Shown here: positions 17,991-26,612 of the stretch, one piece after another
Position numbering within the stretch: the stretch's first letter is position 1
How the letters are laid out: every line of letters starts with the position of its first letter
Assembly (NCBI GenBank): GCA_003565735.1
Contig: PXBB01000167.1
Coordinates: forward strand, 1-32,195
DNA: 32,195 nt
Direction of reading: 5' to 3'
Source: Bacteroidales bacterium
GTDB lineage: Bacteria; Bacteroidota; Bacteroidia; Bacteroidales; PXBB01
Notes under the pieces: generated by a model
Seen by the model: the letters and a program-made list of their open reading frames with translations, nothing else
Told to the model about the DNA's origin: nothing
Databases searched by the model: none
Made by a program: the position numbers and the translations under genes

Positions 17991-18869
17991 TTATTTTTTA
18001 AGCGCTGTGGCAAAGCGGTGTTTACCATTAAAGTCCGAAAATATTTTCACAGCTGCATAGGCATGCTGCTTCAATAAGGCACTCACATCGTGAGCCAATG
18101 CTTCATTTATTTCACAAATTAAGAAGCCGTTTTTTTTAAGTTTAAGCATTCCCAAACGCGCCAGCTGTTCGTAATATACTAAGGCTTCTTCGTCTTTCAC
18201 AAACAATGCATTGTGTGGTTCATAGTCCAGGACATTAGCTTGCATCATTTCTTTTTCTGACAGTCTTACATAAGGGGGGTTGCTTATGATGACATCCACA
18301 CCGTTTATTGTTTCCAATGTATTAAAGTTGAACAAGTCAGCTTCAAAAAAATGAATGTTTAGATGGTGCGCTTCAGCATTTTTAACAGCCGTTTTTACGG
18401 ATGCGGCCACATTGTCGAAAGCATAAACCGCAGCTTCGGGAATGTTTTTTTTTACCGACAAGGCTATGGCGCCACTGCCTGTACATGCATCCAAAACAAT
18501 GGGTGCTTTTGTATTATTATTTTTTTTGAGATAATTAATCAGGAAGTGGCACAGCTCCTCGGTTTCGGGTCGGGGTATAAGAACGTTTGAATTCACCTGA
18601 ATTTTTAACCCTAAGAAATCAGTATAGCCGATTATATATTCAATAGGCATATGCTTTTTGAGCTTTTTAATGCCATCGTTAATTTTTAGTAAAACCGATT
18701 CGCTTACCGTTTTTTCAGGTTCGGCATACATGGTTGCTTTATTGATACCGGCGTATGTTTCCAAAAGCAGGGCAAGGAAACAGTCTGTATCTTTCCCATC
18801 ATATATATGCTCCAGAGTGCTATTCATATAGCGTCTGATATCTTTTATTTTGTTGCTTGGAATTTTCAT
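17991..18869 (-). CDS. prmC: Peptide chain release factor N5-glutamine methyltransferase
   Basis: PrmC methylates the Gln of the GGQ motif in release factors RF1 and RF2, using S-adenosylmethionine, in the cytoplasm. The N-terminal helical domain is followed by the PRPETEEL motif (99-106), the SAM-binding loop LDACTGSGAIALS (126-138), and the catalytic NPPY at 197-200 preceded by DVIIS. The length is 292 residues from the ATG at 18869. A TTG at 18881 extends the frame by four codons but lies inside a probable -7 element (TATTTTTG, 18879-18886), so I rejected it. It is the first gene of a likely prmC, WbqC-like, DUF4294 operon and is divergent from the Ig-like lipoprotein gene. Confidence 0.94.
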   Translation of the reverse strand: MKIPSNKIKDIRRYMNSTLEHIYDGKDTDCFLALLLETYAGINKATMYAEPEKTVSESVLLKINDGIKKLKKHMPIEYIIGYTDFLGLKIQVNSNVLIPRPETEELCHFLINYLKKNNNTKAPIVLDACTGSGAIALSVKKNIPEAAVYAFDNVAASVKTAVKNAEAHHLNIHFFEADLFNFNTLETINGVDVIISNPPYVRLSEKEMMQANVLDYEPHNALFVKDEEALVYYEQLARLGMLKLKKNGFLICEINEALAHDVSALLKQHAYAAVKIFSDFNGKHRFATALKK

Positions 18870-18878
18870 TTTCAAACG

Positions 18879-18886
18879 CAAAAATA
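18879..18886 (-). promoter_or_regulatory. Possible prmC -7 element
   Basis: TATTTTTG on the minus strand ends about 10 bases before the prmC ATG and would give a very short leader. It overlaps the spurious TTG start at 18881, which supports the ATG at 18869. Confidence 0.4.
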
Positions 18887-18947
18887 ACCAAAATATCGCA
18901 GTTTACTTTTTTCGTACAACTGAGGTTAGAGACTACATTATTTATTG

Positions 18948-18955
18948 TAACTTTG
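18948..18955 (+). promoter_or_regulatory. Possible -7 element for the Ig-like lipoprotein gene
   Basis: TAACTTTG matches TAnnTTTG, 54 bases upstream of the ATG at 19010 in the divergent intergenic region. Only a weak TTAG lies at the -33 distance. Confidence 0.45.
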
Positions 18956-19009
18956 CAATGGCATGAAATAGCACAGATCATACAGCTTAAAGCTTACAAT
19001 AAATAGCTT

Positions 19010-20758
19010 ATGAAGAAAGTAGTATATTGTTTTTTGGGAATCGTACTGATGGTTTTGTCGGGCTGCGCCAATATAGTACCCCCGAGTGGAGGCCCTCGCG
19101 ACACAACACCGCCAAAGGTGCTTAGCAGCACACCCGACAACTATTCAGCAAATTTTGACAAACGACAGATACGCATTTTTTTTGATGAGTTTGTACGCTT
19201 CAATAATCTTAATAATGAGCTTATAATTTCACCTCCTATAAAACCGGCTCCTGAAATTACGCTGCGTGGAAAATCCGTCCTTATTAATTTACCTGACTCG
19301 CTGAAAACCGAAACGACATACCATATTTTTTTCGGCAATGCCATTGTTGACATAACAGAAGGTAATGCTTTAGAAAACTACAGTTTTGTTTTTTCAACGG
19401 CGAGCTATTTAGACTCAATGCGCTTAGGGGGTTCTCTAAAAGATGCTTTCAACCTGGAAGCTGTTGAGGAAGCTTTTGTGATGTTGTATGACGCAGAACA
19501 TGCTTATGACTCTATTCCTTACATAGAGCAACCCAAGTATATTACAAAAACCGACAAAGAAGGACGTTTTGATTTTAGGTATCTTGCTAATACTTCTTAC
19601 AAAATTTTTGCACTAAAAGATATTAACAATAACCTAATTTATGATATGCCTGATGAAAGGATTGCTTTTATCGATTCTATGATAACACCTTTCGATCCTC
19701 CCCAAAGGATATTTTCGACACCTGATGACAGTATTGTTGATTTAAGCAATGACACGTTTGCTAAAGATACTGCTGATGTTGCCCTTGATGTTGACACCAT
19801 TCCTAAATACACCCTTGTTGAGTTTGACACGATTGATTATGACATGTTCATGTTTAAGGAAATTGATAGCACACAGTCCATTCTGAACCAATCGCTAATA
19901 GCGAAAAATGCTGTTTTGTTTGTTTTTAGATTTCCTTTGAAAGATTATCATATACAATACTTGAACATTAGTGACAGTCGGAAGTATGTGGCCGAAGAGT
20001 TTAACAAAACCAAAGACACTCTAAGAATATGGATAAAAGATATGGACTTGGATTCATTACATGCTGTGCTGTTTCACAGAGGGGAAGTCCTCGACTCAAT
20101 AAATATATCTACTGTACCCAGGGTTGGCCGTGTAGCCCCACGACAAGTCTTGCATATCAGGTCGAATATAACGTCCAATACCGCCATGCCTTACTTTTCA
20201 AAACCGACAATTCAGCTTACCACCCCGGCGCGCTATTATGATTTGGAAAGAATTAAGCTTTTGGAAGATTCTGTTCCTGTTGAGCCGCTTGTTTACTTCA
20301 GGGATACTGTATTAAAAAGGTTTTTGATTATTGACTACGACTATAAAGAACACGAAAATTACCTCTTGGTTATTCCCGACAGTACTATCTATGACTTCTA
20401 CGGGCACGCAAACGATTCTCTTGTTGTTGATTTTAAAACTGATGGCAAAGAAGACTATGGAAAGCTTTTGCTCAACGTAACCATGCCTGATACGACATCG
20501 CAGTTTATCATTCAACTGATGAATGACAAAGATAATATGGTCAGAGAGAAAGTCATAAGAAAGCCGGGAAGGCTATATTTTGAAAGGCTTACACCCGGAA
20601 AATACAATATTAAAGCCATACACGATAAAAACTTCAACAGAAGGTGGGATACCGGCGTTTATTTAGAGGGCAGGCAAGCAGAAAGGGTTTACTTTATTGA
20701 CAGCCAAATTGAAATAAGAGCTCACTGGGACTTGGAAACCGACTGGCACATTGAATAA
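19010..20758 (+). CDS. Ig-like domain lipoprotein (SbsA/Big_5-type)
   Basis: This is a 582-residue lipoprotein. The signal peptide ends in a good lipobox, LSGC, with Cys19, followed by the PPSGGPRDTTPPKVLSSTPD linker. An Ig-like domain of the SbsA/Big_5 kind covers about residues 32-132 (IRIFFDEFVRFNNLNNELIISPP, then TTYHIFFGNAIVDITEGN). A carboxypeptidase-regulatory-like beta domain with FALKDINNNLIYD follows near 195-215, and a similar motif near the end reads LTPGKYNIKAIHDKNFNRRWDTG. Proteins of this layout are widespread single-copy lipoproteins in Bacteroidota, with no established function known to me. The likely location is the outer-membrane face. It converges with the 306-residue envelope gene, with only 19 bases between the stops. 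Confidence 0.88.
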   Translation: MKKVVYCFLGIVLMVLSGCANIVPPSGGPRDTTPPKVLSSTPDNYSANFDKRQIRIFFDEFVRFNNLNNELIISPPIKPAPEITLRGKSVLINLPDSLKTETTYHIFFGNAIVDITEGNALENYSFVFSTASYLDSMRLGGSLKDAFNLEAVEEAFVMLYDAEHAYDSIPYIEQPKYITKTDKEGRFDFRYLANTSYKIFALKDINNNLIYDMPDERIAFIDSMITPFDPPQRIFSTPDDSIVDLSNDTFAKDTADVALDVDTIPKYTLVEFDTIDYDMFMFKEIDSTQSILNQSLIAKNAVLFVFRFPLKDYHIQYLNISDSRKYVAEEFNKTKDTLRIWIKDMDLDSLHAVLFHRGEVLDSINISTVPRVGRVAPRQVLHIRSNITSNTAMPYFSKPTIQLTTPARYYDLERIKLLEDSVPVEPLVYFRDTVLKRFLIIDYDYKEHENYLLVIPDSTIYDFYGHANDSLVVDFKTDGKEDYGKLLLNVTMPDTTSQFIIQLMNDKDNMVREKVIRKPGRLYFERLTPGKYNIKAIHDKNFNRRWDTGVYLEGRQAERVYFIDSQIEIRAHWDLETDWHIE

Positions 20759-20777
20759 TGACAAATGCTTATTACCA

Positions 20778-21698
20778 TCAATTAAAATGGTAAGCCATCC
20801 CCAACCTTAAAGAATGTTTTATGATATCACGCAAGCCTTGCTGGTAGGACAACTCAATTGTTTTATTGTGCCTTTGAGTACTGATACTGTAGCGCATCGC
20901 CATGGGTTTATCCCGCATATTCATATAACCCGAATAACCCGAAAAAGTAAAAGAACATCTGAAATGTTGAAGCTGCACATCTGTTCTTAAACCATAAAGA
21001 TAGGCGTCATTCTGTCTGTTATTATCAAATTCCATTTGCCATACAAACAATCCGGCCATGGAGTACAGTGAAATTTCGCTGATAAAATTATCTGATTGGA
21101 ATAATTGCTTCCCGAAGTTCAGGTCGAAAAGATATGCAGGTGCGTCAGTATGTCGCCCATTAGCAAAGTCTTTACCACTTGTTGTTTTAAGCATGATGCG
21201 CAGCTGTGCATCCAGCGGATGTTTTTCAGCATCCAAAATTTGTATGAGTGTGCCTATATATAAATCGCTTTTTGCATAACCCTTACGGTCTTTATTTCTG
21301 CCATATCTTTCGTGTCGAATGTATGCATCTGTCTCGTAATATTCAAAGGGGCGGTAAATAAAATTTAAGGCTACTTTATCCTTTACAACAACCATATCGA
21401 GGTTAAGGTAAGGATTTACGGCCATTTCTCTGTGGCTTTTATGGTATTCGGCTGCAACTTTTAAACTTGTGCGCTGAGCTGTTTTAGCATTACCCAGTTC
21501 CGGTATGGGCAGTGCATTAGGCCCCATATAACCGGGAAGCCTTTTTATATATCGGCTCCAATGAGTTACGCCATCCCAATTATGAGCATCTGCCCACCAT
21601 TGGTAGTCGTGCTTTTCCTGACCGCTTAATATTGGACTAAGGGCTAACAGGCCGGAAAGCAAAAAAATATGTAAAGTTAATTTTGTTCTTTTAAGCAT
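20778..21698 (-). CDS. Exported protein of unknown function, barrel-like
   Basis: I do not recognise this 306-residue protein. It has a signal peptide (KRTKLTLHIFLLSGLLALSP, cleavage probably near LSGQ). The mature protein is rich in alternating polar/hydrophobic stretches and aromatic residues, and ends in SLRLGMAYHFN, a final strand typical of outer-membrane barrels. The N-terminal mature part has a distinctive segment, HDYQWWADAHNWDGVTHWSRY, then LPGYMGPNALPIPELGN, which could be used to find homologues. Its ATG shares bases with the stop of the NfeD-family gene (TAATG), so it is translationally coupled to that membrane protease. This suggests, without proving, a job in the same envelope process. 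Confidence 0.75.
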   Translation of the reverse strand: MLKRTKLTLHIFLLSGLLALSPILSGQEKHDYQWWADAHNWDGVTHWSRYIKRLPGYMGPNALPIPELGNAKTAQRTSLKVAAEYHKSHREMAVNPYLNLDMVVVKDKVALNFIYRPFEYYETDAYIRHERYGRNKDRKGYAKSDLYIGTLIQILDAEKHPLDAQLRIMLKTTSGKDFANGRHTDAPAYLFDLNFGKQLFQSDNFISEISLYSMAGLFVWQMEFDNNRQNDAYLYGLRTDVQLQHFRCSFTFSGYSGYMNMRDKPMAMRYSISTQRHNKTIELSYQQGLRDIIKHSLRLGMAYHFN

Positions 21699-23056
21699 TA
21701 TTTTTTGCGTACAATGATTTGCATGTTTTCATACTTAACGACCACCACTTTTGTGCCTTTATCAATGTATGAAGTTTGGGCAATAGCATCATAGTGTTCA
21801 TCATCAATTTCAACGGTGCCGCCGGGTCTTAATATGGTTGCAGCAACACCTTCTTTCCCAATTAAATCTCTCAGTTGCACATCGGCAGAAGTATAACCGT
21901 CGTCTTTATTTTGTATGACGTCAAGCGCCAGCTCTCCAAAGCGGGTCGTCGTAAAAAGCTTACGACCTGTATAAAACGATAGAATGAGCGATGAGAATGA
22001 AGCAATAATAACAATAAAAAAGGCCTGTGCAATTTCACCGGCGGGTACACCTTCGTAGCTGAAACCTTGATTATCAACCATACTTAATGCCAGACTGACA
22101 ACGATGGCTATCACCCCTGCTATACCCGTCACTCCGAAACCGGGAATAGCAAACAGTTCAATGCCAACAAGCAAAACACCAATAACAAAAAGTAATATTT
22201 CCCAATTTTGTGCGATGCCCTCAATATATAAAGGCGCAAAATAAAGCAGCGCAGCAATAATGGAGGCTGCTATGGGAAACCCAATACCCGGTGTTTGCAA
22301 TTCGAAATATATGCCCCCCACAATAATCATAATAAGCAAACCACTTATCATGGGGCTTATTAGGAATCTGATTATTCTATCTGTAGATGTAAGCTGATGT
22401 TCAATAATTTCATAGCTTTTGATCCCTGCCAGTTCAAGAACTTCACTGATGTTTTCGGCTTCGCCATCCGAAAAGCCATGCAGAATAGCCTCAGAGGTTG
22501 TAAATGTAAGGACTTTTCCGCTGTCGATAACACCCGGAATATAAATGGAGGGATCTACCATAGCTTGTGCTATATCGGGGTCACGACCTGTGGCTTCGGC
22601 AGTTGAGCGCATCATAGAACGCATATAAGACTGGTATTTATCGGGCACGACATCCCCTGTTTGGTCAACAACAGTAGCTGCGCCTATATTAGCCCCGCGT
22701 CTCATGAAAATTTTATCGCTGGCAATAGATATGAGAGCGCCGGCCGATGCAGCATTATTGTCAATAAAAACATAGACAGGAATTTGGGATGTTAAAACTT
22801 TTGTTCTTAAAGAATCCGCAATATCCACCATGCCCCCGTAAGTATTCATATGTATTAGAATAATATCAGCCCGTGCACTATCGGCAGCTCTAAAAGCACT
22901 TTGGGCTGTATGTAAAATGGGTGGGGCAATGACTTCTTTAATATCAAATTTGTAAACAATATAATGCTTTGTTGTGTCAATAGTGGCCATAAGGCTTAAT
23001 GGCCTGCAACAAATCAGCAAAAACACAAAAAGAAACAGCCTGTAATATTTATTCAT
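21698..23056 (-). CDS. NfeD family membrane protease (long, ClpP-class form)
   Basis: This 452-residue membrane protein belongs to the long NfeD class. A signal/anchor lies at about 5-25. The ClpP-like serine protease domain runs from about 30 to 215, with NTYGGMVDIAD, the nucleophile Ser104 in NNAASAGALIS, and a probable general base Lys140 (PDKYQSYMRSMM). This is the Ser-Lys dyad layout of the archaeal 1510-N protease. Five hydrophobic helices follow (about 233-250, 261-277, 284-303, 308-326, 342-363). A C-terminal OB-fold-like NfeD domain lies at about 398-450. In characterised members the protease cleaves hydrophobic stomatin C-termini, but no stomatin gene is in this window. Its ATG overlaps the upstream phosphatase stop by four bases (ATGA). 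Confidence 0.92.
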   Translation of the reverse strand: MNKYYRLFLFVFLLICCRPLSLMATIDTTKHYIVYKFDIKEVIAPPILHTAQSAFRAADSARADIILIHMNTYGGMVDIADSLRTKVLTSQIPVYVFIDNNAASAGALISIASDKIFMRRGANIGAATVVDQTGDVVPDKYQSYMRSMMRSTAEATGRDPDIAQAMVDPSIYIPGVIDSGKVLTFTTSEAILHGFSDGEAENISEVLELAGIKSYEIIEHQLTSTDRIIRFLISPMISGLLIMIIVGGIYFELQTPGIGFPIAASIIAALLYFAPLYIEGIAQNWEILLFVIGVLLVGIELFAIPGFGVTGIAGVIAIVVSLALSMVDNQGFSYEGVPAGEIAQAFFIVIIASFSSLILSFYTGRKLFTTTRFGELALDVIQNKDDGYTSADVQLRDLIGKEGVAATILRPGGTVEIDDEHYDAIAQTSYIDKGTKVVVVKYENMQIIVRKK

Positions 23057-23859
23057 GGTATTGTTTTTTTAAAATACTTTTGTAAATGTTTTAGTATAGG
23101 GGCTGCTATATGAGGGTTAGCAGCTATAATTTCCCGACCGAAAATATAATCGTTTCCTCCTTTGAAGTCCGTTACGATGCCTCCTGCTTGTTTTACCAAA
23201 AAAGCACCGGCAGCCACATCCCAGGGGTTTAGGCTGTACTCGTAAAAGCCATCAAACCGACCACAAGCCACGTAGGCCAGGTCAACAGCTGCTGAGCCTA
23301 AACGCCTGACACCGCGGCTTTCGTGCATTAAAAACTTGAAAAAATCCATATATGCATCGAGATGCTTATAGTCGTAGTAAGGAAAGCCTGTAGCTAAAAG
23401 TGATTCATTAAGGCTCGGTGTTTGAGAAACACCTATTTTTTTTCCATTAAGGTAAACGTCTCCCCCCAGCCAGGAATAAAAGCATTCCTTTAAGTTTATC
23501 TCATAGACCACTCCAAGTACAATTCTGTGGTCTTTCATAAGGGCTATACTGATACTGTAGCAGGGTATGCCATGAATAAAATTTGTTGTGCCATCGAGAG
23601 GGTCAATAATCCAATTATAGCTGTCATTTTTTTTATCTATGGTGCCTTCTTCTAAAATAAAACCAGCTTCAGGGATTAGATTCATTAAATTATCAACGAT
23701 TTTTTTTTCAGCATTCTTGTCAACATATGTGACGTAGTTATGCAGCCCTTTAACCTCCACGGCTTCTGAGGAAAATTTTAAAGCTTCGGCTTGTATATAG
23801 CTACCAACGTCCTCACACAAACTACGCACCTTGCAACACATGTCTTCGTATCTATCCAT
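23053..23859 (-). CDS. Inositol monophosphatase family protein
   Basis: This Mg-dependent, Li-sensitive-type phosphatase belongs to the IMPase/SuhB/CysQ superfamily. The metal site is visible as ILEEGT (Glu70-Glu71), DPLDGTTNF (Asp86, Asp89) and NPWDVAAG (Asp214). The most likely substrate is myo-inositol 1-phosphate or a related sugar phosphate, but motifs alone do not separate SuhB-type from other members. Length 268 residues. The frame extends to a TTG at 23877, but that codon lies inside a likely -7 element (TATCTTTG, 23875-23882), so I use the ATG at 23859. The stop overlaps the NfeD start by four bases. It is the first gene of a three-gene unit. Confidence 0.9.
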   Translation of the reverse strand: MDRYEDMCCKVRSLCEDVGSYIQAEALKFSSEAVEVKGLHNYVTYVDKNAEKKIVDNLMNLIPEAGFILEEGTIDKKNDSYNWIIDPLDGTTNFIHGIPCYSISIALMKDHRIVLGVVYEINLKECFYSWLGGDVYLNGKKIGVSQTPSLNESLLATGFPYYDYKHLDAYMDFFKFLMHESRGVRRLGSAAVDLAYVACGRFDGFYEYSLNPWDVAAGAFLVKQAGGIVTDFKGGNDYIFGREIIAANPHIAAPILKHLQKYFKKTIP

Positions 23860-23874
23860 AGGGTAATTTTTTTT

Positions 23875-23882
23875 CAAAGATA
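23875..23882 (-). promoter_or_regulatory. Possible -7 element of the phosphatase-NfeD-envelope operon
   Basis: TATCTTTG on the minus strand matches TAnnTTTG and ends about 15 bases before the ATG at 23859. It overlaps the alternative TTG start, which supports the shorter protein. Confidence 0.45.
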
Positions 23883-24008
23883 CTAATATTACAAAAAAAC
23901 TTACGAAAAAACTTCAACGATGGTCTGTGAAGACTGTCTTATTATATTCTTACGACACTTTGTATCCAACCTCTAATAAAACATAAATAGAGCGGGTTGT
24001 AGTGAGTT

Positions 24009-24038
24009 TTTGTTTTACACAAAAAAACATTACTTTAG
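24009..24038 (+). promoter_or_regulatory. Probable mpl promoter
   Basis: TTTG at 24009-24012 and TACTTTAG at 24031-24038 are 18 bases apart. The second matches TAnnTTTG at all but one position. The element lies 34 bases upstream of the ATG at 24073. It also contains the TTG at 24010, which makes that codon an unlikely translation start. Confidence 0.5.
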
Positions 24039-24072
24039 CTTACTTTTTTTTTACGTTTCAAAACATAAGCAT

Positions 24073-25443
24073 ATGCGCATACATTTTATAGCCATCGGAG
24101 GTGCAGCTATGCACAATTTAGCTATTGCATTGTGCAAGAAGGGTTATTGTGTTAGCGGCTCTGATGATGAAATTTTTGAGCCTTCGCGTTCCCGCTTGCA
24201 ACATTATGGATTGCTCCCCGAAAATGAAGGCTGGTATCCCGAAAAAATTGACACCACACTCGACGCAGTCATATTGGGGATGCATGCCCGAATTGACAAT
24301 CCTGAGCTGCTCAAAGCCAGGGAGCTGGGGCTGAAAATTTATTCCTATCCGGAATATTTGTACGAACAATCGAAAAACAAAAAACGCATTGTTATAGCCG
24401 GAAGCCACGGCAAAACAACCATTACAGCGATGATACTACATGTTTTGCAATACCACAAAGTGCATTGCGATTATATGGTCGGCGCCCAATTAGATGGCTT
24501 TGATGTAATGGTAAAATTGACTGATGATGCTCCTTATATGATAATTGAAGGCGACGAGTACCTAACATCGCCCATCAATCGCAGGCCTAAATTTCACCTG
24601 TACAAGCCTCATATTGCCGTTGTGAGTGGCATAGCCTGGGACCATATCAATGTTTTTCCAACTTTTGAGAATTATGTTGAACAATTTAAAATCTTTATTA
24701 AACAAATAGCTGCTGACGGACACCTTGTTTATTATAAGGATGATGAAACGCTTCATAGTATTTGCGCAGACATGCCATTACCAAAGCATGTGCATCCTTA
24801 TACAGCCCCATCGTTTAAAGTACATAACGGCACCACCTACCTTAAGAATGCTCAGCAACAAGAAATCCCATTACAGATTTTCGGGAAACATAACTTATCC
24901 AATCTTAAAGCAGCCATGATGGTCTGCCGGATACTGGGCGTTGATGAGCTGGCTTTTATGAATGCTATTAGGCATTTTAAGGGGGCATCCAAGCGTCTGG
25001 AATTGGTGAAAAAATCGCCTGATGGACACTTTTTTAAAGATTTTGCCCATGCGCCTTCAAAGTTAAAAGCTTCTATTGATGCACTCAGAAATCAATACCC
25101 AAAACATTTGCTCATTGCCTGTATAGAACTGCATACCTTCAGCAGCCTTAACAAAAACTTCCTGCCTTTATACAATAACACAATGACGCAAGCTGATTTG
25201 GCTTGTGTTTATTTTAATCCGGCAACGCTTGCCCATAAAAAATTGCCTGAAATAGATGAAGCACTTATTAAACAGTCTTTTGGCAGCAAAAACATTGTGG
25301 TGTTCAACGATTCAGATAAGATGAAAAAATATATTATGAGCAAAACGACGCAACGTTCTCAAAAAATTAACGTTATAATGATGAGTTCCGGAAATTTTGA
25401 CGGCTTGGTATATGAGGAAATAGCCGATGAAATTTTTAATTGA
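24073..25443 (+). CDS. mpl: UDP-MurNAc:L-Ala-gamma-D-Glu-meso-DAP ligase (peptidoglycan recycling)
   Basis: Mpl reattaches recycled tripeptide to UDP-MurNAc in the cytoplasm. It is a Mur ligase of 456 residues. The N-terminal Rossmann domain starts MRIHFIAIGGAAM and has VSGSDDEIFEPS. The ATP loop is AGSHGKTTIT (109-118). The central signature is EGDEYLTSPINRRPKFHLY (159-177). GIAWDHINVFPTFENY marks Mpl rather than MurC. GKHNLSNLKAAM and FKDFAHAPSKLKASI in the C-terminal half are also family motifs. I chose the ATG at 24073 over a TTG at 24010 because the extra residues have no family counterpart and lie in a likely promoter. It implies meso-DAP peptidoglycan. It heads a likely operon with the DUF1573 gene and cinA. 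Confidence 0.93.
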   Translation: MRIHFIAIGGAAMHNLAIALCKKGYCVSGSDDEIFEPSRSRLQHYGLLPENEGWYPEKIDTTLDAVILGMHARIDNPELLKARELGLKIYSYPEYLYEQSKNKKRIVIAGSHGKTTITAMILHVLQYHKVHCDYMVGAQLDGFDVMVKLTDDAPYMIIEGDEYLTSPINRRPKFHLYKPHIAVVSGIAWDHINVFPTFENYVEQFKIFIKQIAADGHLVYYKDDETLHSICADMPLPKHVHPYTAPSFKVHNGTTYLKNAQQQEIPLQIFGKHNLSNLKAAMMVCRILGVDELAFMNAIRHFKGASKRLELVKKSPDGHFFKDFAHAPSKLKASIDALRNQYPKHLLIACIELHTFSSLNKNFLPLYNNTMTQADLACVYFNPATLAHKKLPEIDEALIKQSFGSKNIVVFNDSDKMKKYIMSKTTQRSQKINVIMMSSGNFDGLVYEEIADEIFN

Positions 25444-25487
25444 TTTGTAATTTTTGCATTGCCGAATGGCAGAAAAAAATTAAAGAT

Positions 25488-26609
25488 ATGAAGCACAATA
25501 TATTGTTTTTAAGATTGTTATTTATTTTTGCTTTTTCAAAAGTTTTCTTTACATTATTTGCTACGGCACAAAATTCCGATTTTTTAGGTTTCGGTAAAAC
25601 CGTTCATGATTTTGGCACAATCAGGGAAGAAAAAGGAAAGGTAGATTACACTTTTATGTTTCGCAACAATCATGATACGCTTGTTACAATTGTCAATGTG
25701 GTGGCAGGCTGTGGGTGTACTGCATCGGATTTTACTCAAACGCCACTGGCGCCCGGCGATACCGGTTATTTGCAGGTTACTTATACCACAACAAATCGCC
25801 CAGGACCCTTTGAACAAAGGGTTACAGTAGTTACCGACATTTTTTTTGATGATGGCACCCGTTTTTTTAAACATATTCACGTTAAGGGCGACGTGACGCC
25901 ACGTGTGCCTACTACCCTGGACAACTATCCTATAGGACATGGCAAGCTGCATTTTAATACCAGCCATTTATCTTTTGATAAAATTAAAAACACCCGCGAC
26001 AGCACACTTGTTTTAGGCCTTTATAATAATTGGGACAAGCCTATGCGGCTGGATTTATCAGACCCTCCAGATTTTATCTCATACCAATTTAAACCTGCTG
26101 TTCTGGAACCCGACAGCGAAGGTAAATTGTACATCACTTATCACGCTAAGCTAAAAGGTGATTACGGCTTGGTGTTTGACCAGCTGACTATTACCACCGA
26201 TGATAATGACATACCTCAAAAGCAGTTTTTTATCAGTGCCGATATCCGTGAAGATTTTTCAGGCATGACATCAAGAGCTTTGAGGAATGCCCCAAAAATA
26301 AAAATAGAAAAAGCTGAAGTAAGCTTTGACACCATAAGTTCTGGTGATGTATATGAATATACTTTTCATTTTTCGAATACCGGTAAACGACCGCTGTTGT
26401 TACGCAAAATAACCTCAAGCTGTGCCTGTGTTACAATAGAAGCATCTTCTTTAAGAGTTGAGCCACAGGCAGAAGCCTCTATTAAAGCTGTCTTTAATTC
26501 AGCGAACAGGGCAGGTTTCCAACGACATACCATTACTGTTATTACAAACGCCCCCGAAAAACCCATAGCATATCTGGTGTTGCAGGGGCACGTAATCCCC
26601 CCACGATAG
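25488..26609 (+). CDS. DUF1573 domain exported protein
   Basis: This 373-residue protein has a signal peptide (ILFLRLLFIFAFSKVFFTLF, cleavage near ATAQ). At least two DUF1573 (ASPM/SPD-2/Hydin-like beta) domains are visible. The first is at about 33-135, with HDFGTI and the cysteine pair GCGCT (Cys75, Cys77). The last is at about 275-370, with FDTISSG and SSCACV (Cys312, Cys314). A third, cysteine-free beta domain lies between them, at about 155-255. Function is unknown; the family is abundant in the Bacteroidota periplasm. I use the ATG at 25488 rather than the longer frame from 25440, because the extra 16 residues break the signal peptide and overlap the mpl stop. The next gene, cinA, starts three bases after its stop. 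Confidence 0.88.
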   Translation: MKHNILFLRLLFIFAFSKVFFTLFATAQNSDFLGFGKTVHDFGTIREEKGKVDYTFMFRNNHDTLVTIVNVVAGCGCTASDFTQTPLAPGDTGYLQVTYTTTNRPGPFEQRVTVVTDIFFDDGTRFFKHIHVKGDVTPRVPTTLDNYPIGHGKLHFNTSHLSFDKIKNTRDSTLVLGLYNNWDKPMRLDLSDPPDFISYQFKPAVLEPDSEGKLYITYHAKLKGDYGLVFDQLTITTDDNDIPQKQFFISADIREDFSGMTSRALRNAPKIKIEKAEVSFDTISSGDVYEYTFHFSNTGKRPLLLRKITSSCACVTIEASSLRVEPQAEASIKAVFNSANRAGFQRHTITVITNAPEKPIAYLVLQGHVIPPR

Positions 26610-26612
26610 TTT

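Noticed and set aside
24010-24072. 21-residue extension of mpl from a TTG
   Set aside because: The TTG is within a probable promoter, and Mpl proteins begin at MRIHFIAIGG.
25440-25487. 16-residue extension of the DUF1573 protein
   Set aside because: It overlaps the mpl stop and would bury the signal peptide; the ATG at 25488 fits an exported protein.
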